In this document: positions 1-9,617 of the stretch, piece by piece
How positions within the stretch are numbered: position 1 is the stretch's first letter
Layout: each line of letters begins with the position of its first letter
Origin: an uncultured Shimia sp.
GTDB lineage: Bacteria > Pseudomonadota > Alphaproteobacteria > Rhodobacterales > Rhodobacteraceae
Assembly (NCBI RefSeq): GCF_947493595.1
Contig: NZ_CANLRL010000003.1
Coordinates: 372,001 to 436,000 of the forward strand
Length of the DNA: 64,000 nt
Reading direction: 5' to 3'
Translations under genes and position numbers: made by a program
Notes under the pieces: model-generated
The model's input: only the letters and a program-made list of their open reading frames with translations
Database searches by the model: none
What the model was told of the DNA's origin: nothing

Positions 1-467
1 CCGCAAAAGCACAGGGTGAGTGGCTGTTGTTTGTGCATGCCGATACGGTTTTGCCGGAAGGTTGGAGTGCATCAATTGAGGCACATTTGGCGCAGTACGA
101 GCGCGCCGGTTACTTTGGCTTGTCGTTTGAAAAAGGCAAGCTTACCGGGAAGCTTGTAGCGGGCTGGGCAAATTTCCGAAGTCGGATATTTGGATTACCG
201 TATGGCGATCAGGCGCTTCTGATTTCGCGCCGTCTTTATGAGGAAGTAGGCGGTTTTTCGGACATTCCGTTGATGGAAGACGTGGCACTGGCGCGGGTGC
301 TTGGACGGGCGCGGTTACAGCGGCTTCCCGGGCATGTCACAACCAGTCCGCGTAAATATCAGGCCCAAGGCTGGTTGCGCCGAGGTGGGCGCAACCTTTG
401 GACGTTGGGTCGATATCTATGTGGCGTGTCACCGGAGAAATTGGCGGCGGCGTACCGGCTTCAGTGA
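1..467 (+). CDS. Glycosyltransferase family 2, C-terminal part (5' end outside window)
   Basis: Only the last 154 codons lie in the window: the frame is open from base 3 and stops at 465-467, so the start is upstream. The visible part opens with EWLLFVHADTVLP, the HAD-type metal-binding region of GT-A fold family 2 glycosyltransferases. It continues through YGDQALLISR and MEDVALARVL, which fit the later acceptor/ED region. The short C-terminus without a long membrane tail resembles the small TIGR04283-type enzymes common in Rhodobacterales. The label arsenosugar glycosyltransferase often given to that group rests on context, and no such context is visible here. Donor and acceptor are unknown. 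The gene converges on the ABC exporter with five bases between stop codons. Confidence 0.75.
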   Translation, partial: AKAQGEWLLFVHADTVLPEGWSASIEAHLAQYERAGYFGLSFEKGKLTGKLVAGWANFRSRIFGLPYGDQALLISRRLYEEVGGFSDIPLMEDVALARVLGRARLQRLPGHVTTSPRKYQAQGWLRRGGRNLWTLGRYLCGVSPEKLAAAYRLQ

Positions 468-472
468 GCGGC

Positions 473-2347
473 TTATTCGCGTCCGGCCAGACGGCCAAAG
501 AGACGTGCGACCAGTGACCGCTTTGGTTGGGGAAGAGTTGCGTTCAAGCCTTCAGCCGGTTTCAAGGCCCTGGCTTCTGCGGTCTCACCTTTGGTTTTGA
601 ATTGCAGCTCGTACAGGTCCGCATAGATACCACCTTTCGCTAGCAGCTCTTCATGGGTGCCTTCATCCACAACCTGTCCTTTGTCCATGACCAGGATTTT
701 GTCGGCATCCCGCACCGTTGAGAGCCGGTGGGCAATCACCAAGGTCGTGCGCCCGGTGGACAGTTTGTCCAGAGCAGCCTGAACAACAGTTTCTGATCGA
801 GTGTCGAGCGCTGAGGTGGCTTCGTCCAGCAGCAAGATGGGGGTGTCACGTAGCAAAGCGCGGGCAATCACCACGCGTTGACGTTGACCGCCTGACAAGT
901 TGGTGCCGCGTGGGCCCACTTGGGTGTCCAGGCCGTCCGCCAACTTGGGCAAGAAGTCGGACACGTGGGCCGCCTTGAGCACCTCCTGCAAGCGCTCTTC
1001 GCTGACATTGGCTTGATCCAACAGGATGTTTTCCCGGATCGTGTCATCAAAAAGCATGGCCTCTTGCGACACCACGGAAAACAGGCCGCGCAAATCGGGT
1101 AGGCTCATGTCGAGATTGTTCACGTCGTCGATGAGGGTGGTTCCGGTTTGAGGATCAACCAGGCGGGTGAGCACATTAAAGATTGTCGATTTGCCTGCGC
1201 CTGAGGCGCCCACAATCGCGGTTGTTTTGCCGGGCTCAGCCACAAAACTGGTGCCATCGAGCACCGTGACGTCGCCATATGACAGGTGGACCTGGTCCAT
1301 CGCGATGCCCGGGATGTCTTGCGGCGCTGCAACAGGTTTGAGCGGCGATTTGATGGTGGGTTCGGCCTCAATGAGTTCCTTGAGGCGTTCGATGGCAGCA
1401 GCGGCAACCTGCCAACGGCCAGAGAGGCCCGCAAGGCGGCGCAGCGGCTCAAACATCATGCCCAAAGAGGTAAAGAAGCTCATGAATTGACCGATGGTTT
1501 TCTCACCGGACACAATCTCGCCGCCGCCATAAATCAGCACACAGAAGAAACCGAGCCCGGCGGTGAAATCGACCATGGCGGCGATGGAGGATGTTCCGGC
1601 TGTTGCCCGTACCTCGGCGCGCACAAGTTTGTCAGTCAGGAAACCAAACTTGGTTGTTTGGTATTTTTCCAGAAGGTTGAGCTTCGTTGGGATGATGCCA
1701 TGGAAAGTTTCATCAAGTTGGGTGGCGATTTTTGCACCAAGATCGCGGGCTTCGCGGGCGCGGCGGCGGACAAACCGCTGTGCGATCAGAGACGGGAGGA
1801 TCAGGAGAGGCGTGCCAACCAAAGCCACAATCGTCCAGCGCCAGTCAACGCTGATGGCGACCCCCAACAAGGCAATAAGCGAAATGAAGTCGCGGCCTGC
1901 GCCGGTGATGAATGAGCTCCACACACCGTTGATCGCGGTCACGTCCGATTGCGTCCGTTGAATGAGATAACCGGGAGGGTGGGTTTGGTGGAAGGCGTTG
2001 TCCTGCAGCATCATGCGGCCAAGCAAGTCGATACGCAGGTCAGCAGAGGTGCGTTGGGCGGCGGTGGTCATCATGACCTTGTGGCCAATGCTGGTGACGC
2101 CGCGGGTGAAAAAGATGCCGGCAAAAACCAAGCCAACGGCCCAGAGCGCGGTTTCACTGCCCGCCGAGAAGGCGGTGTCAAACATCGGTTCCATCATCCA
2201 GGCGATGAGGCCAAGCGTAGAGCCTTCGATGGCCATAAGAACGGATGAGAAAACCAGCAGCCACTTGTGACGGTGGAGATACTTCCGCCAGAGCCAGGAC
2301 AGCAAATAGCCGTTGTCTTTGGTGGGTTGGACGTCTGTTTCAGTCAC
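473..2347 (-). CDS. ABC exporter, fused membrane and ATPase domains (MsbA-like)
   Basis: A 624-residue half-transporter that would dimerise in the inner membrane and use ATP to export a lipid, peptide or drug. The N-terminal half (about residues 28-310) carries the six-helix ABC exporter membrane domain. The ATPase domain follows, with Walker A GASGAGKS at 380-387, signature LSGGQ at 484-488, Walker B ILLLDE at 504-509 and the switch histidine in IAHRLS at 540, all intact. Length and order fit MsbA/LmrA-type exporters, and the lipid A flippase MsbA is the closest general label, but substrate cannot be read from sequence. The start is GTG, preceded by AAAGG on the minus strand. A 16-base palindrome sits 34-49 bases upstream (2381-2396). 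The gene appears monocistronic. Confidence 0.85.
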   Translation of the reverse strand: MTETDVQPTKDNGYLLSWLWRKYLHRHKWLLVFSSVLMAIEGSTLGLIAWMMEPMFDTAFSAGSETALWAVGLVFAGIFFTRGVTSIGHKVMMTTAAQRTSADLRIDLLGRMMLQDNAFHQTHPPGYLIQRTQSDVTAINGVWSSFITGAGRDFISLIALLGVAISVDWRWTIVALVGTPLLILPSLIAQRFVRRRAREARDLGAKIATQLDETFHGIIPTKLNLLEKYQTTKFGFLTDKLVRAEVRATAGTSSIAAMVDFTAGLGFFCVLIYGGGEIVSGEKTIGQFMSFFTSLGMMFEPLRRLAGLSGRWQVAAAAIERLKELIEAEPTIKSPLKPVAAPQDIPGIAMDQVHLSYGDVTVLDGTSFVAEPGKTTAIVGASGAGKSTIFNVLTRLVDPQTGTTLIDDVNNLDMSLPDLRGLFSVVSQEAMLFDDTIRENILLDQANVSEERLQEVLKAAHVSDFLPKLADGLDTQVGPRGTNLSGGQRQRVVIARALLRDTPILLLDEATSALDTRSETVVQAALDKLSTGRTTLVIAHRLSTVRDADKILVMDKGQVVDEGTHEELLAKGGIYADLYELQFKTKGETAEARALKPAEGLNATLPQPKRSLVARLFGRLAGRE

Positions 2348-2380
2348 GCTTGCAGCCTTTTCCGACCTTGTATTTGTTAT

Positions 2381-2396
2381 TGACCTTTACAGGTCA
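2381..2396. promoter_or_regulatory. Perfect inverted repeat upstream of the ABC exporter, possible operator
   Basis: TGACCT-TTAC-AGGTCA is a perfect six-base inverted repeat with a four-base spacer, 34-49 bases upstream of the exporter GTG start. Size and position suit a dimeric repressor site or a short hairpin in the 5' leader. No regulator can be assigned. Confidence 0.35.
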
Positions 2397-2449
2397 CGGG
2401 GCTGCAAAACCAGAGCCAAAACAGGGGGCTTTGGGGTGGTGGTAGGCAA

Positions 2450-2477
2450 TTGACGTTGCGCAAAAGCCAGCTAGGGT
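2450..2477 (+). promoter_or_regulatory. Candidate sigma-70 promoter of the class V aminotransferase
   Basis: TTGACG at 2450-2455 and TAGGGT at 2472-2477 are separated by 16 bases, a good -35 and a weaker -10. They lie 28 bases upstream of the 2505 start, and GGAGG follows eight bases before the ATG. No experimental support is visible. Confidence 0.5.
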
Positions 2478-2504
2478 GCCAAGAAGTTCAACGGAGGCGC
2501 AATC

Positions 2505-3701
2505 ATGAAACTCACGCAAGGGCAAACCTATCTGGCGATTCCGGGACCATCGGTGATGCCGGAAGCGGTATTGCGGGCGATGCATCGAGCGGCGCCAAAC
2601 ATCTATGAAGGTGAGTTGATTGAAATGACACATGGGCTGTTGCCGGATCTGAAAAAGATCGCGGGCACACAGCATGAGGTGGCCATTTATATCGGCAATG
2701 GACACGCCGTTTGGGAAGCGTCGCTGGCCAATGTTATTGGGGAAGGCGATCGTGTTTTGGTGCCTGCGACCGGGGCGTTTGGGCATGGCTGGCGCGAGGT
2801 TGCAGCCGGTTTGGGCGCGGAATGTGAGGTGCTTGATTTTGGGCGCCGTGCCCCTTTGGATTCAGCGAAAGTGGCGGAGGCGCTGACGGCAGACAAGACG
2901 CACAGCATCAAAGCGGTGTTGGCTGTGCATGTGGATACCTCCACCTCAGTGCGCAACGACATCGCCGCTTTGCGCGCGGCCATGGATGCAACTGGCCACC
3001 CTGCATTGTTGATGGTGGATTGCATCGCGTCTCTTGGCTGTGACCGGTTTGAAATGGATGCCTGGGGTGTCGACGTGATGATTGCGGCCAGCCAAAAAGG
3101 GCTGATGGTGCCGCCAGGCGTGGCCTTTGTGTTTTTCAACGAGAAAGCCGCTGCGCGCCGTGCGGAAATGCCCCGCGTGAGTCGCTATTGGGATTGGGTG
3201 CCTCGGGCCAACCCTGAGGCGTATTATCAGCTGTTCTGTGGCACAGCGCCGACACATCACCTGTATGGCTTACGAGTTGCACTGGACATGATCCTCAGCG
3301 AAGGCCTCGAACAAGTCTGGCAACGCCACGACATCTTGGCGAAGGCCATTTGGGCGGCTTGTGATGCTTGGAGTGCGAAGGGGCCACTAGAGTTGAATAT
3401 AGCGGATGAGGCGCATCGCAGCCGCGCGGTGACGTCTTTGCGGATTGGCAAAGAACATGGCACTCGGTTGCGGCGCTGGTGTCAGGATCAGGCTGGTATC
3501 ACATTGGGTATTGGTTTGGGTATGGCCACAGAAGACGATCCGCACAGCAACGGGTTCTTCCGTTTTGGGCATATGGGCCACGTGAATGCACAGATGATTA
3601 TGGGACTGTTGGCAACTGTGCAGACAGGCTTGATTGCTTTGGACATTCCGCACGGATCCGGCGCGATCGAGGCGGCGGCGCGGGTGATCGCAGACGTCTA
3701 A
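2505..3701 (+). CDS. Class V PLP aminotransferase, alanine/serine-glyoxylate type
   Basis: A 398-residue pyridoxal-phosphate enzyme of the alanine-glyoxylate / serine-glyoxylate aminotransferase group, expected to move an amino group between an amino acid and glyoxylate or a related 2-oxo acid in the cytosol. The N-terminal IPGPSVMPEAV segment, the YIGNGHAVWEA cofactor-phosphate region, the cofactor aspartate in LLMVDCIASLG and the Schiff-base lysine K198 in ASQKGL are all present. Length is normal. The ATG has a clear GGAGG. The stop overlaps the stop of the convergent small gene by four bases. A second, diverged member of the family lies at 57147-58265. The exact donor is not determinable, and a role in glycine/serine or photorespiration-like metabolism is inference. 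Confidence 0.78.
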   Translation: MKLTQGQTYLAIPGPSVMPEAVLRAMHRAAPNIYEGELIEMTHGLLPDLKKIAGTQHEVAIYIGNGHAVWEASLANVIGEGDRVLVPATGAFGHGWREVAAGLGAECEVLDFGRRAPLDSAKVAEALTADKTHSIKAVLAVHVDTSTSVRNDIAALRAAMDATGHPALLMVDCIASLGCDRFEMDAWGVDVMIAASQKGLMVPPGVAFVFFNEKAAARRAEMPRVSRYWDWVPRANPEAYYQLFCGTAPTHHLYGLRVALDMILSEGLEQVWQRHDILAKAIWAACDAWSAKGPLELNIADEAHRSRAVTSLRIGKEHGTRLRRWCQDQAGITLGIGLGMATEDDPHSNGFFRFGHMGHVNAQMIMGLLATVQTGLIALDIPHGSGAIEAAARVIADV

Positions 3702-3883
3702 ACCTGGCTGTCGAGATGGGATCGCAGGCGGTCGATGCCTGCGTTCATAATCACCGCCAGGACGATCACTGCCGGAAACCCCCAGAGCAGAAATACCAGA
3801 ACAAAAACCCAAAGCAGGTTCACAAATCCCATGATCATGCAGGCGGTGGTGAAATCTTCAACAGGTTGGACAGGGCGCGACAT
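3698..3883 (-). CDS. Small hypothetical membrane protein (61 aa)
   Basis: A 61-residue protein of unknown function. A polar N-terminus (MSRPVQPVEDF) is followed by two closely packed hydrophobic segments, roughly residues 14-33 and 35-47, then a basic tail, so a small two-helix inner-membrane protein is expected. A strong ribosome binding site, AAGGAGAG, stands about ten bases before the ATG, which is the main reason to believe the gene. It lies 91 bases downstream of the HisC-like gene on the same strand and may share its transcript. Its 3' end overlaps the convergent aminotransferase by four bases. I do not recognise a domain. Confidence 0.6.
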   Translation of the reverse strand: MSRPVQPVEDFTTACMIMGFVNLLWVFVLVFLLWGFPAVIVLAVIMNAGIDRLRSHLDSQV

Positions 3884-3974
3884 ACCGGGCTCTCCTTAGA
3901 CGCAGGATAGCTCTGATTCGTGTCACAAGACGGAAAAAATTTCGTGAACAGGCTGTGCGTTAGGCTTGGCGATA

Positions 3975-5078
3975 CTACAACAGCGCGTCGAGTACCTCGC
4001 CTAGGGCGGTGTCCAGAAGATCAATTTCCTGTGCTGGGGCGCAGCTGATGCGGATGCAGCGGTTTTGCGGGGCCACAAAGGGCATGCGGGCAAAGATGCC
4101 GCGTGCCACCAAGCCGTCGAGTATGGCTTTGGCGTAAGCGCCGTCTTTGCCGCAGTCGATGGCGACAAAGTTGGTGGCGGAGGGGAGTGCATCGAGACCG
4201 TGTTTGGCGGCCACCGACGCGATGTGCTGACGCGAAGCTTCGATCTTGGCACAGGTTTCTGAAAGCCAAGATGCGTCTTCCAGTGCTGCCAGTGCACCAG
4301 CTTGCGCGGCGCGGTTCATGCCGAAGTGATTGCGGATTTTTTCAAAGGCGCGGATGTTTTGGGCTTCGCCCATGGCGTAGCCCACACGGGCGCCGGCCAT
4401 GCCATAGGCCTTGGAGAAGGTGCGCATGCGGATCACGCGGGGATCATTGATGTCGATCACGGGCGCGGTGCCTTCAGGGGCCAGTTCGACGTAGGCCTCA
4501 TCCAGAAGCAACAAGCATCCGTCTGGGATATTGTCGAGTTGGGCGACGATGTCTTCGCCCGCGCACCAGCTGCCCATTGGGTTGTCGGGATTGGCAAAGT
4601 AGACCAGTTTGGCGTCAACTTCGGCCGCTCTGGCCAAGAGCGCAGCCAAGTCTTCGGCATCTTCACGGTATGGCACTTTGTGCAACGTGCCGCCAAAACC
4701 CGCGACGTGGTAATTGAAGGTGGGGTAGGCACCTTCAGACGTGACCACCGCGTCCCCTTCGCCAATCAGCAGGCGTACGAGGTAACCGAGCAAGCCGTCG
4801 ATGCCTTCGCCAACAACCAGGTTTTCTGGCGCAATACGGTGATGTGCGGCCAAGGCGTGGCGCAGTTCAAAGCTTTCTGGATCGCCGTACATCCAGATGT
4901 CGCCGGCGGCCTTTTGCATGGCTTCAATCGCCTTGGGCGAGGGACCAAAGATGTTTTCATTGGCGCCAATGCGGGCGGCAAAGGGGCGGCCCATCGCGCG
5001 TTCTTGCGCTTCGGGGCCAACAAAAGGAACGGTGGCGGGCAGGCTTTCAGCCAGTTTTGTATAGCGAGGTCCGGTCAT
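3975..5078 (-). CDS. HisC-like class I/II PLP aminotransferase
   Basis: A 367-residue fold-type I aminotransferase resembling histidinol-phosphate aminotransferase. IGANENIFGPSP (38-49) matches the N-terminal substrate region. NPDNPMG at 163-169, the cofactor aspartate in LLLDEAYVE near 193 and the Schiff-base lysine K223 in FSKAYGMAG are intact. The open frame extends 52 codons further upstream, but that stretch looks non-coding and would overlap the divergent crotonase start, so the internal ATG at 5078 is preferred. No other histidine genes are near, so it may be a paralogue acting on phenylpyruvate or a similar acid rather than the dedicated HisC. For that reason no symbol is given. Confidence 0.75.
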   Translation of the reverse strand: MTGPRYTKLAESLPATVPFVGPEAQERAMGRPFAARIGANENIFGPSPKAIEAMQKAAGDIWMYGDPESFELRHALAAHHRIAPENLVVGEGIDGLLGYLVRLLIGEGDAVVTSEGAYPTFNYHVAGFGGTLHKVPYREDAEDLAALLARAAEVDAKLVYFANPDNPMGSWCAGEDIVAQLDNIPDGCLLLLDEAYVELAPEGTAPVIDINDPRVIRMRTFSKAYGMAGARVGYAMGEAQNIRAFEKIRNHFGMNRAAQAGALAALEDASWLSETCAKIEASRQHIASVAAKHGLDALPSATNFVAIDCGKDGAYAKAILDGLVARGIFARMPFVAPQNRCIRISCAPAQEIDLLDTALGEVLDALL

Positions 5079-5199
5079 GCGCGGAAAGTGACGCAAGGAC
5101 GGGGGTGGCACAAGAGCAAATGCCCCCACGTCAGGGTGGATTTCCTCCGTCGGGCCACGGAGTGTAGGATCAAGAAAACCCATCTGTGAGGAGGCTGAT

Positions 5200-5991
5200 A
5201 TGGCCCGTGTATCCGTAGAGATCAAAGACCACATCGCTCATGTGCGGCTGACCCGCGGCGATAAGATGAACGCGCTGGACCAAGCGATGTTTGATGGCAT
5301 TATCGAAGCCGGTGAGGGCCTGATGGACAACGACGACGTGCGCGTGGTGGTGTTATCGGGGGAGGGCAAATCCTTCTGCGCCGGATTGGATGTAATGAGC
5401 TTTGCAGCTTTGGCAGGGCAGGACCCGGTGGCGAGGATTATGCCACGCACCCATGGCAATGCGAATGACGCGCAGCAGGTGGCCATGGTGTGGCGTAAGC
5501 TGAAGGTACCGGTGATTGCAGCGTTGCAGGGCGTGGCATTCGGCGGTGGCTGTCAGCTGGCGTTGGGCGCGGACATTCGCTTTGCCGCGCCGGGCACCAA
5601 GATGGCAATTATGGAAATGAAATGGGGGCTGATCCCGGATATGGGGGGCATGACCCTGTTGCCGCATTTGGTGCGCTCGGATGTGTTGCGGCGTCTGACT
5701 TATACGGCGGCGCCGGTTGAGGCGGAGCAGGCCTTGGCCTGGGGGTTGATCACGGAGATCGCCGAAGACCCCTTGGCAGCGGCGATGGCTTTGGCGGAAG
5801 AGATCGCAGGCAAAAGCCCGTCTGCGGTGCAGGCGGCCAAGGCGCTGATCAGCTATGCGGAAGAGCATATGGATGATGAGGACTCGGTGCTGCTGGAAGA
5901 GAGCCGGGCGCAGGCGGATTTGATTGGCAAGCCGCATCAGATGGAAGTGATTGCGGCGAACATTCAGAAGCGGAAACCGGTGTTTAAGTAA
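5200..5991 (+). CDS. Crotonase / enoyl-CoA hydratase family protein
   Basis: A 263-residue member of the crotonase superfamily, which uses an oxyanion hole to stabilise enolate intermediates of acyl-CoA thioesters. SGEGKSFCAGLDV (53-65) and GVAFGGGCQLALGADIRFA (111-129) supply the two oxyanion-hole strands. Acidic residues near E139 and D147 (MEMKWGLIPDMGG) are candidate catalytic residues. Length is standard. GAGGAGG lies seven bases before the ATG. The gene is divergent from the HisC-like gene, with 121 bases between. Reactions in this family range from hydration to isomerisation and hydrolysis, and the exact one cannot be told. Confidence 0.82.
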   Translation: MARVSVEIKDHIAHVRLTRGDKMNALDQAMFDGIIEAGEGLMDNDDVRVVVLSGEGKSFCAGLDVMSFAALAGQDPVARIMPRTHGNANDAQQVAMVWRKLKVPVIAALQGVAFGGGCQLALGADIRFAAPGTKMAIMEMKWGLIPDMGGMTLLPHLVRSDVLRRLTYTAAPVEAEQALAWGLITEIAEDPLAAAMALAEEIAGKSPSAVQAAKALISYAEEHMDDEDSVLLEESRAQADLIGKPHQMEVIAANIQKRKPVFK

Positions 5992-5998
5992 GATTGGC

Positions 5999-6076
5999 GT
6001 GGGGGCCAGCCCCCACACGCTCGCACAAGTGGGGGCCAGCCCCCACACCCCCGGGATATTTGTGGCCAAATGAAGC
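5999..6076 (-). repeat. Dispersed intergenic repeat, copy 1, with two tandem palindromes
   Basis: The span between the crotonase and DUF1992 stop codons holds two copies of a 20-base near-palindrome, GTGGGGGCCAGCCCCCACAC, at 5999-6018 and 6029-6048. On the minus strand these are preceded by GCTTCATTTGGCC-A-CAAATATCC (6076 to 6054). The same 23-base core, with one change, recurs at 29745-29767 followed by another G-rich hairpin. It sits at a convergent 3' end and may fold in both transcripts as a terminator or mRNA-end structure. Confidence 0.6.
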
Positions 6077-6082
6077 GCGAGG

Positions 6083-6409
6083 CTATTTGAGAAATTTGCG
6101 GTAGGCCTCGCGTTCGACGTTATAGTCGAGTTCCAGTTTGGCGATCTGTGCCATCAGGCGTTTTTTCTCACTCGGATCAGTGGCTTGTTGCCAGTCGCGC
6201 TTGGCAGCTTCAAGCTGTTCTTTGAGTTTGAATTCGCGCGGCAAAACCCCGGCGCGTGCCATGATGGAGTGGCCCACGGCGGTGGCCGGGTCTTCGACGT
6301 CGTGGCGTTTTGGGAGGGGTTTGCCTTCGCCCTCAAGACCGGTCAGCTGGCCTTCGGATTCGGCCTTTTTGATCTGACGTTCGATGAGGTTTCGAAAGGA
6401 GCGCATCAT
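6083..6409 (-). CDS. DUF1992 (DnaJ homologue C28 conserved domain) protein
   Basis: A 108-residue cytosolic protein of the DUF1992 family, named after the conserved domain of DNAJC28. Hallmarks are FRNLIERQIKKAESEGQLTGLEGEGKPL near the N-terminus and the central GHSIMARAGVLPREFKL segment, followed by a helical, charged C-terminus rich in Glu/Lys/Gln. No J domain is present, so it is not itself a DnaJ co-chaperone. Two adjacent ATGs (6409 and 6406) are possible; the first is listed, with AAGGG just upstream. It lies 40 bases after valS and is probably co-transcribed. Biochemical function is unknown. Confidence 0.8.
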   Translation of the reverse strand: MMRSFRNLIERQIKKAESEGQLTGLEGEGKPLPKRHDVEDPATAVGHSIMARAGVLPREFKLKEQLEAAKRDWQQATDPSEKKRLMAQIAKLELDYNVEREAYRKFLK

Positions 6410-6449
6410 GCCCTTACATATGGGCATGATGCTTTGGTTTGCAAGCGCG

Positions 6450-9400
6450 TCAGTCGAGCTCGGCCAATTTGGCGAGCGCTGATTTGATCTTGGCTTCTTC
6501 TTCCTCGCGGAGGGCCAGGTTTTCACGGGCCTCAGCCACCACTTCTTCAGGGGCAGATGCTGCGAATTTTGGGTTTTTCAACCGGCCACGTAGACCACCA
6601 AGCTCTTTGGCCAGCTTGCCCAGGTTCTTCTCCTGCCGTGCCTTTTCAGCTGCCACATCAATGATGTCGGCAAGGGGCAGCGCAAAGGAGGCGCCGGGTG
6701 CGCCGATGGAGATACAGCCCTTAGGTAGCTCGTCGGCCTGTGTCAGGCTTTCGATGCGGGCTTTGTTCATGATCAGCGCGCCGTTGCGATCCCAGTAGGT
6801 TTGGGCGGCGGCGTCCATTTCGGTGACCAGCATGGGCACGATGGACCCCGAAGGCACGTTGAGCTGGGCGCGGGCGGACCGGACGTTGCCGATAACCGCG
6901 ATGACCCAGTTCATTTCGGCCTCGGCTTCGGCATCCACCAGATCGGCAGCTGTGTAGCTTGGCCACTGGGCGTGGGCCAGCATCTTGCCGGCTTCGCCTG
7001 TTTTAACGCCACGACCCTCGGTGATGTTCCACAGCTCTTCGGTGACAAAAGGCATGATTGGGTGCATCAGGATCAACGCTTGGTCGATGACCCAAGCAAA
7101 TGTCGCGCGGGTTTCTTCTTTGGCGGCAGCATCGTCGCTCTGGAACACTGGTTTGGTGAACTCCAGGTAGCGGTCGCAGAAGGTGTTCCAGAAAGTGGAA
7201 TAAAGCGCATTGGCAGCATCGTTGAAGCGGAAGCTTTCAAAGCCTGCATCCACCTCTTCGCGCAATTTGGCAATCTCACCGATGATCCAACGGTTCAGCG
7301 GCAGGCTTGCCTTGGGGGGGGCAGCATCACGCTTGACGTTAAAGGCATCAATCTGGCTGTCCCCATAAGAACAGGCCTGCCAGATTTTGGTGACAAAGTT
7401 GCGGTAGCCTTCGATGCGCTTCATGTCGAGTTTCAGAACACCGCCCAGCGAGGCCATGGCGGCATTGGTGAAGCGCAGCGCGTCGGTGCCGTATTGATCA
7501 ATGATCTCAAGCGGATCCACCACATTGCCGGTGGATTTGGACATTTTCTTGCCTTTGGCGTCGCGCACGAGGCCGTGCAGGTAGACCGTGTCAAACGGGA
7601 TTTGATCCACGACGGCGAGCTGCATCATCATCATCCGCGCCACCCAGAAGAACAGAATGTCTTGTCCGGTGACCAGGGTGGAGGTCGGGAAGTACTTTTC
7701 CAGCTCCGGGGTGTTGTCGGGCCAGCCCAGCGTGCCGATGGGCCAGAGGCCGGAGGAGAACCAGGTGTCGAGCACGTCAGGGTCACGCCAGACCGGATAC
7801 ACCAGTTTCAGCGGGTCCTGATCCACAACGTATTGCGCGAGGCTTTCGGCCAACATGTGGATGGCTTCGTGTTTGTCTGCAACTTCCACCACTTTGGCGT
7901 GGTTCAATGGCGCAGGGATATTGGCGTTGTCGTCAAGGAACTGTTCCACGACGCCGTCAAAGTTCGCGGCGCAATGTGTGACGTTACCCCGGTGCAGCAT
8001 ACCGCCTTCGCCCAGCAGGCGACCCATTTCGACGAGATCCAGCGCGCCGTTGTTTTCGTCATCTTTGAAATCATCGGCAGAGAGATCGAGGCCATACCAC
8101 ACAGGGATCTGGTGACCCCACCAGAGCTGGCGGGAGATACACCAAGGCTCAATGTTTTCCAGCCAGTGGAAATAGACCTTTTCACCGGATTCCGGCAGGA
8201 TTTTCACGTCGCCATTGCGCACAGCATCCAGAGCCGGGCCAACAACTTTTTCAGCATTTACAAACCATTGGTCGGTCAGCATCGGCTCGATGACCACTTT
8301 GGAGCGGTCGCCAAACGGCTGCATGATCGGTTTGTTTTCCACGTAAGGCACGGTTTCGGTGACTTCGGAGGTGTTACCCTCGTCGTCTTTCACCGTTTTG
8401 GTCACGGTGGTCATCACCGCGAGGCCTTCGGAGGTGATTTGCTCCACCACCAGTTTGCGCGCTTCAAAGCGGTCCAGACCGCGCAGGTCGTCCGGCACGA
8501 GATTCACGCCATCTGCTTCGTTTTCGGTTAAGCTGCGCTCGCCTTTGGCCACTGCCATGGCGATTGTGGCGGCAGCGTCGTAGCTGTCGCCATCCGCACG
8601 CATGGCACCTTTGGTGTCCATCAGGCGGTACATCGGGATGCCGCCACGCTTGGCGACCTGATAGTCGTTGAAGTCGTGCGCGCCGGTGATTTTCACCGCG
8701 CCGGAACCAAAGTCTTTGTCCGGGTATTCGTCAGTGATGATCGGGATCAGGCGGCGGTGTTCTTTGGGGCCCACCGGGATTTCGCAGAGTTTGCCAACAA
8801 TCGGCGCGTAGCGTTCGTCGGTTGGGTGCACCGCCACTGCGCCGTCGCCCAGCATGGTTTCCGGACGGGTGGTGGCGATGGAGATGTAGTCGCGCTCTTC
8901 TTCAAGCGTGACGTTGCCATCTTCGTCTTTCTCGACATAGGTGTAGGTCGCGCCACCTGCGAGCGGGTATTTGAAGTGCCACATGTGGCCGGCAACTTCG
9001 ATGTTTTCCACTTCGAGGTCAGAGATGGCGGTTTCAAAATGCGGATCCCAGTTCACGAGGCGTTTGCCGCGATAGATGAGCCCCTTGTTGTACATCTCAA
9101 CAAAGACTTTCAGCACGGCGTCGTGGAAGTTGCCGCCTGCCACGTCATCTGGTGCGCCAGGAGCGCCAGACATGGTGAAGGCTTCGCGGGAAAAGTCACA
9201 GGAGGCCCCAAGGCGCTTGAGCTGGTTGATGATGGTGCCGCCGCTTTCGGCTTTCCAATCCCAAACTTTTTCAAGGAACTTCTCGCGGCCCAGTTCGGCG
9301 CGGGACGGTTGTTGGGTTTCGGCCAGCTTGCGCTCAACAACCATTTGGGTGGCGATGCCCGCGTGGTCGGTGCCTGGCTGCCAGAGGGTGTCAAACCCTT

Positions 9401-9617
9401 GCATGCGTTTCCAGCGGATCAGAATGTCCTGCAATGTGTTGTTAAACGCGTGGCCCATGTGCAGAACGCCGGTGACGTTGGGCGGTGGGATCATGATGCA
9501 GTAGGTGGAGGCCCCAGGTTTTGCGTTTGCGCCTGCGGTGAAGCAGCCCGCTTTTTCCCATGCGTCAAACAGCCGGCCTTCGGCCTCGGCTGCGTTGAAG
9601 GTTTTTTCCATCGCCAT
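6450..9617 (-). CDS. valS: Valine--tRNA ligase
   Basis: A class I aminoacyl-tRNA synthetase of 1055 residues that charges tRNA-Val and edits mischarged threonine. The HIGH-type motif HMGH is at 53-56 in [12 protein letters not shown], and KMSKS is at 691-695. Between them lies the large editing domain with an inserted charged segment (around [12 protein letters not shown]), which makes the protein about 100 residues longer than the E. coli enzyme. The C-terminal coiled coil (from about residue 985, [16 protein letters not shown] onwards) is present. ATG at 9617 with AAGGGATC upstream is preferred over a longer frame. A run of eight G at 7314-7321 (CCC codons on the coding strand) leaves the frame intact. 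Confidence 0.97.
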   Translation of the reverse strand: MAMEKTFNAAEAEGRLFDAWEKAGCFTAGANAKPGASTYCIMIPPPNVTGVLHMGHAFNNTLQDILIRWKRMQGFDTLWQPGTDHAGIATQMVVERKLAETQQPSRAELGREKFLEKVWDWKAESGGTIINQLKRLGASCDFSREAFTMSGAPGAPDDVAGGNFHDAVLKVFVEMYNKGLIYRGKRLVNWDPHFETAISDLEVENIEVAGHMWHFKYPLAGGATYTYVEKDEDGNVTLEEERDYISIATTRPETMLGDGAVAVHPTDERYAPIVGKLCEIPVGPKEHRRLIPIITDEYPDKDFGSGAVKITGAHDFNDYQVAKRGGIPMYRLMDTKGAMRADGDSYDAAATIAMAVAKGERSLTENEADGVNLVPDDLRGLDRFEARKLVVEQITSEGLAVMTTVTKTVKDDEGNTSEVTETVPYVENKPIMQPFGDRSKVVIEPMLTDQWFVNAEKVVGPALDAVRNGDVKILPESGEKVYFHWLENIEPWCISRQLWWGHQIPVWYGLDLSADDFKDDENNGALDLVEMGRLLGEGGMLHRGNVTHCAANFDGVVEQFLDDNANIPAPLNHAKVVEVADKHEAIHMLAESLAQYVVDQDPLKLVYPVWRDPDVLDTWFSSGLWPIGTLGWPDNTPELEKYFPTSTLVTGQDILFFWVARMMMMQLAVVDQIPFDTVYLHGLVRDAKGKKMSKSTGNVVDPLEIIDQYGTDALRFTNAAMASLGGVLKLDMKRIEGYRNFVTKIWQACSYGDSQIDAFNVKRDAAPPKASLPLNRWIIGEIAKLREEVDAGFESFRFNDAANALYSTFWNTFCDRYLEFTKPVFQSDDAAAKEETRATFAWVIDQALILMHPIMPFVTEELWNITEGRGVKTGEAGKMLAHAQWPSYTAADLVDAEAEAEMNWVIAVIGNVRSARAQLNVPSGSIVPMLVTEMDAAAQTYWDRNGALIMNKARIESLTQADELPKGCISIGAPGASFALPLADIIDVAAEKARQEKNLGKLAKELGGLRGRLKNPKFAASAPEEVVAEARENLALREEEEAKIKSALAKLAELD

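Noticed and set aside
5999-6048. Two spaced palindromes considered as a mini CRISPR
   Set aside because: Only two units with a ten-base gap, palindromic, no cas genes; they fit an intergenic repeat instead.
6801-8531. A 576-codon open frame on the plus strand opposite valS
   Set aside because: It is a codon-bias shadow of the well-supported valS gene, with no recognisable domain or ribosome site.
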